DNA from: CAZYTX01 sp964650485
Lineage (GTDB): Bacteria; RBG-13-61-14; DATKZS01
Assembly: GCA_964650485.1 (NCBI GenBank)
Contig: CAZYTX010000030.1
Location: 1-42,342, forward strand
Length of the DNA stretch: 42,342 nucleotides
Reading direction: 5' to 3'
Shown: piece by piece, positions 40,965-42,342 of the stretch
How positions within the stretch are numbered: position 1 is the stretch's first letter
Layout: every line of letters starts with the position of its first letter
Made by a program: the position numbers and the translations under genes
Notes under the pieces: model-generated
Seen by the model: the letters and a program-made list of their open reading frames with translations, nothing else
What the model was told of the DNA's origin: nothing
Database searches by the model: none

Positions 40965-42280
40965 TAGTGCTTTTAAAGGTCCTCGCGGTACTGGCCCTGG
41001 TTTTCATGAACGGCTTTTTCGTGGCCTCGGAGTTCGCCATCGTCAAGATGCGCGAGACCAGGCTGGTGGAGCTCGCCGAGCTCGGCAACATCAGGGCCAA
41101 GGTGGCGCGCGGCCTGGTAAAGCAGCTCGATGCATACCTCTCCGCCACCCAGCTCGGCATAACCATTGCCAGCCTGGGCCTGGGCTGGGTGGGCGAGCCC
41201 CTGGTGTCCCACCAGCTCGAGCCTCTCCTCGGTTACATTGGTATCGAAAACCCGGCCGCGGTGACATCCGTATCCGTGATCACCGGCTTCATTATCATCT
41301 CCTTCCTGCACATCGTACTGGGAGAGCTTGCGCCCAAGTCCCTCGCCATCAGGCGCACCGAGGAGACCAGCTTATGGGTGTCCATCCCGCTCAGGCTGTT
41401 TTACTGGACCTTCTTCCCGGCAATATGGGTTTTGAACGGGGCGGCCATAGGCGTTCTCCGGCTTTTCGGCCTGCAGCCCGCCACTGACGAAGAGCTGGTG
41501 CACAGCGAGGCCGAGCTCATGATGATCCTGTCAGAGTCGGCCCGGGGCGGCCACATAAGCGAGCAGGAGAAGATGATAAGCGGCCGTGCTCTCCGGCTTG
41601 CGGACATGAAAGCCATGGAGGTCATGGTCCCCCGCAACGAGGTGGTGTACTTCACCCTTGACGAGCCCCTGGAAGATCAGCTCGACAAGGCCCGCCGCCA
41701 TAACTTCGCCCGGTTCCCGCTTTGCGAGACCGACCTTGATTCAATGGTGGGCATGGTGCACATAAGGGACTTGTTCTGGGCCATGCGCGAGACCGGCAAG
41801 CCGGATTTGAGGTCGGTGTCGCGCGAGATTCCGGTGGTGTCCGAGGGCGAGAGCCTGGAGAAGGTGCTGCACCGGCTCAGGGAGGCCCACATTCACATGG
41901 CCCTGGTGGTTGACGAACGTGGGGTGGTCTCCGGGGTGGTAACCCTTGAAGACATTATCGAACAGCTCGTGGGTCAGATCCAGGACGAGTTCGACAGGGA
42001 GACGCCCTGGCTGAAAAAGGTTGATGAAGACACCTACGATGCCACCGGCAGGGTGCCTCTGGCGTCGCTCTCGGACAAGCTGGCAATCCAGTTCGAGAAC
42101 CAGAACATAGTCACGCTTTCGGGATACATAACCGAGAAGCTGGGCAGGTTCCCCAGGGAGGGCGACCTGGTGATGATCGGTGACTGGAAAATAACGGTGA
42201 AGAAAATGGACGCCCTTAAAATTAGGACTTGCAGGATCGAGAAAATTCCTTCAACAGAGGAAGCGGGACCACGGGAATGA
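40961..42280 (+). CDS. CNNM/CorC-type (DUF21-CBS-HlyC) membrane transporter
   Basis: This 439-residue protein has a DUF21 membrane domain (about 1-190) starting MIVLLKVLAVLALVFMNGFF, with FVASEFAIVKMRETRL and ATQLGITIASLGLGWVGEP, then LGELAPKSLAIRRTEE. Two CBS domains follow (about 205-335: MEVMVPRNEVVYF, FARFPLCE, GVVTLEDIIEQLVGQIQDE), then a CorC_HlyC domain (about 350-430: DATGRVPLASL, TLSGYITEKLGRFP). The family includes the CNNM/CorB Mg2+ transporters; the old name haemolysin C is misleading. Adenine nucleotides often bind the CBS pair. The ATG overlaps the TGA of the upstream lipoprotein remnant. The gene is complete, and the remaining 60 bases of the window hold nothing recognised. Confidence 0.93.
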   Translation: MIVLLKVLAVLALVFMNGFFVASEFAIVKMRETRLVELAELGNIRAKVARGLVKQLDAYLSATQLGITIASLGLGWVGEPLVSHQLEPLLGYIGIENPAAVTSVSVITGFIIISFLHIVLGELAPKSLAIRRTEETSLWVSIPLRLFYWTFFPAIWVLNGAAIGVLRLFGLQPATDEELVHSEAELMMILSESARGGHISEQEKMISGRALRLADMKAMEVMVPRNEVVYFTLDEPLEDQLDKARRHNFARFPLCETDLDSMVGMVHIRDLFWAMRETGKPDLRSVSREIPVVSEGESLEKVLHRLREAHIHMALVVDERGVVSGVVTLEDIIEQLVGQIQDEFDRETPWLKKVDEDTYDATGRVPLASLSDKLAIQFENQNIVTLSGYITEKLGRFPREGDLVMIGDWKITVKKMDALKIRTCRIEKIPSTEEAGPRE

Positions 42281-42342
42281 CAAGGCTGCCCCGTGGATAC
42301 GGGGTATAATGATGGTGATAAATCAAAAAACCATCACTAACG

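Noticed and set aside
1..42342. tRNA, rRNA, riboswitch or CRISPR elements
   Set aside because: I looked through the gaps between genes and recognised none; small RNAs without conserved motifs cannot be excluded by reading alone.

Overview
The window looks like a GC-rich chromosome segment (roughly 60% by eye) from an anaerobic or facultative bacterium. I lean towards a deltaproteobacterial (Desulfobacterota-type) host. The reasons are the conserved yicC-gmk-rpoZ-rel block, the HndA/HndC-type NADH-linked iron-sulfur pair, the persulfide/CoA-disulfide reductase with a rhodanese tail, the YeiH-family transporters and the many response regulators. This assignment is inference; no rRNA or tRNA gene was seen.

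Layout: 1-857 is the right end of an IS630-family insertion sequence whose transposase is split by a -1 shift in a run of eight A. It abuts the 3' end of rel so closely that the element supplies the last base of the rel stop codon. 857-5087 (minus) is the housekeeping operon yicC, gmk, rpoZ, rel. 5229-7295 is a lytic transglycosylase with two solute-binding domains. 7464-8912 is a nitronate monooxygenase-like gene plus a small DUF1285-like gene. 8934-10829 (minus) is an uncharacterised pair: a Cys-rich protein and a lipoprotein. 10917-12455 is a REC-GAF-HD-GYP cyclic-di-GMP phosphodiesterase. 12579-14948 (minus) is a secreted (alpha/alpha)6-type glycosidase. 15029-17042 holds the CoA-disulfide/persulfide reductase and a convergent dodecin.

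17153-23634 is a cell-surface glycan region: a YfhO-type membrane protein on the minus strand and, divergently, two family-2 glycosyltransferases and a PMT/ArnT-like membrane glycosyltransferase with overlapping ends. 23654-30215 (minus) is a tight six-gene signalling operon with five receiver domains, two histidine kinases and a degenerate MshEN-like domain, but no DNA-binding output. 30652-33200 is a YeiH-family gene broken in two by an oppositely oriented three-gene module that carries its own intact YeiH homologue. 33273-36918 is an alpha-galactosidase followed by a sulfatase. 36943-39721 (minus) encodes HndC- and HndA-like subunits. 40072-40562 is a self-contained unit, with strong promoter, repeat-built lysine-rich histone H1-like gene and terminator. 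40593-42280 is a truncated-looking lipoprotein and a CNNM/CorC-type transporter.

The thread most worth following is lysine-rich, histone H1-like sequence in three unrelated places. These are an insert inside the stringent-response enzyme Rel, a tail of about 130 residues on the NuoE/HndA-like subunit, and a free 78-residue protein that is 60% lysine. Next come the output-less phosphorelay operon and the disrupted YeiH locus.
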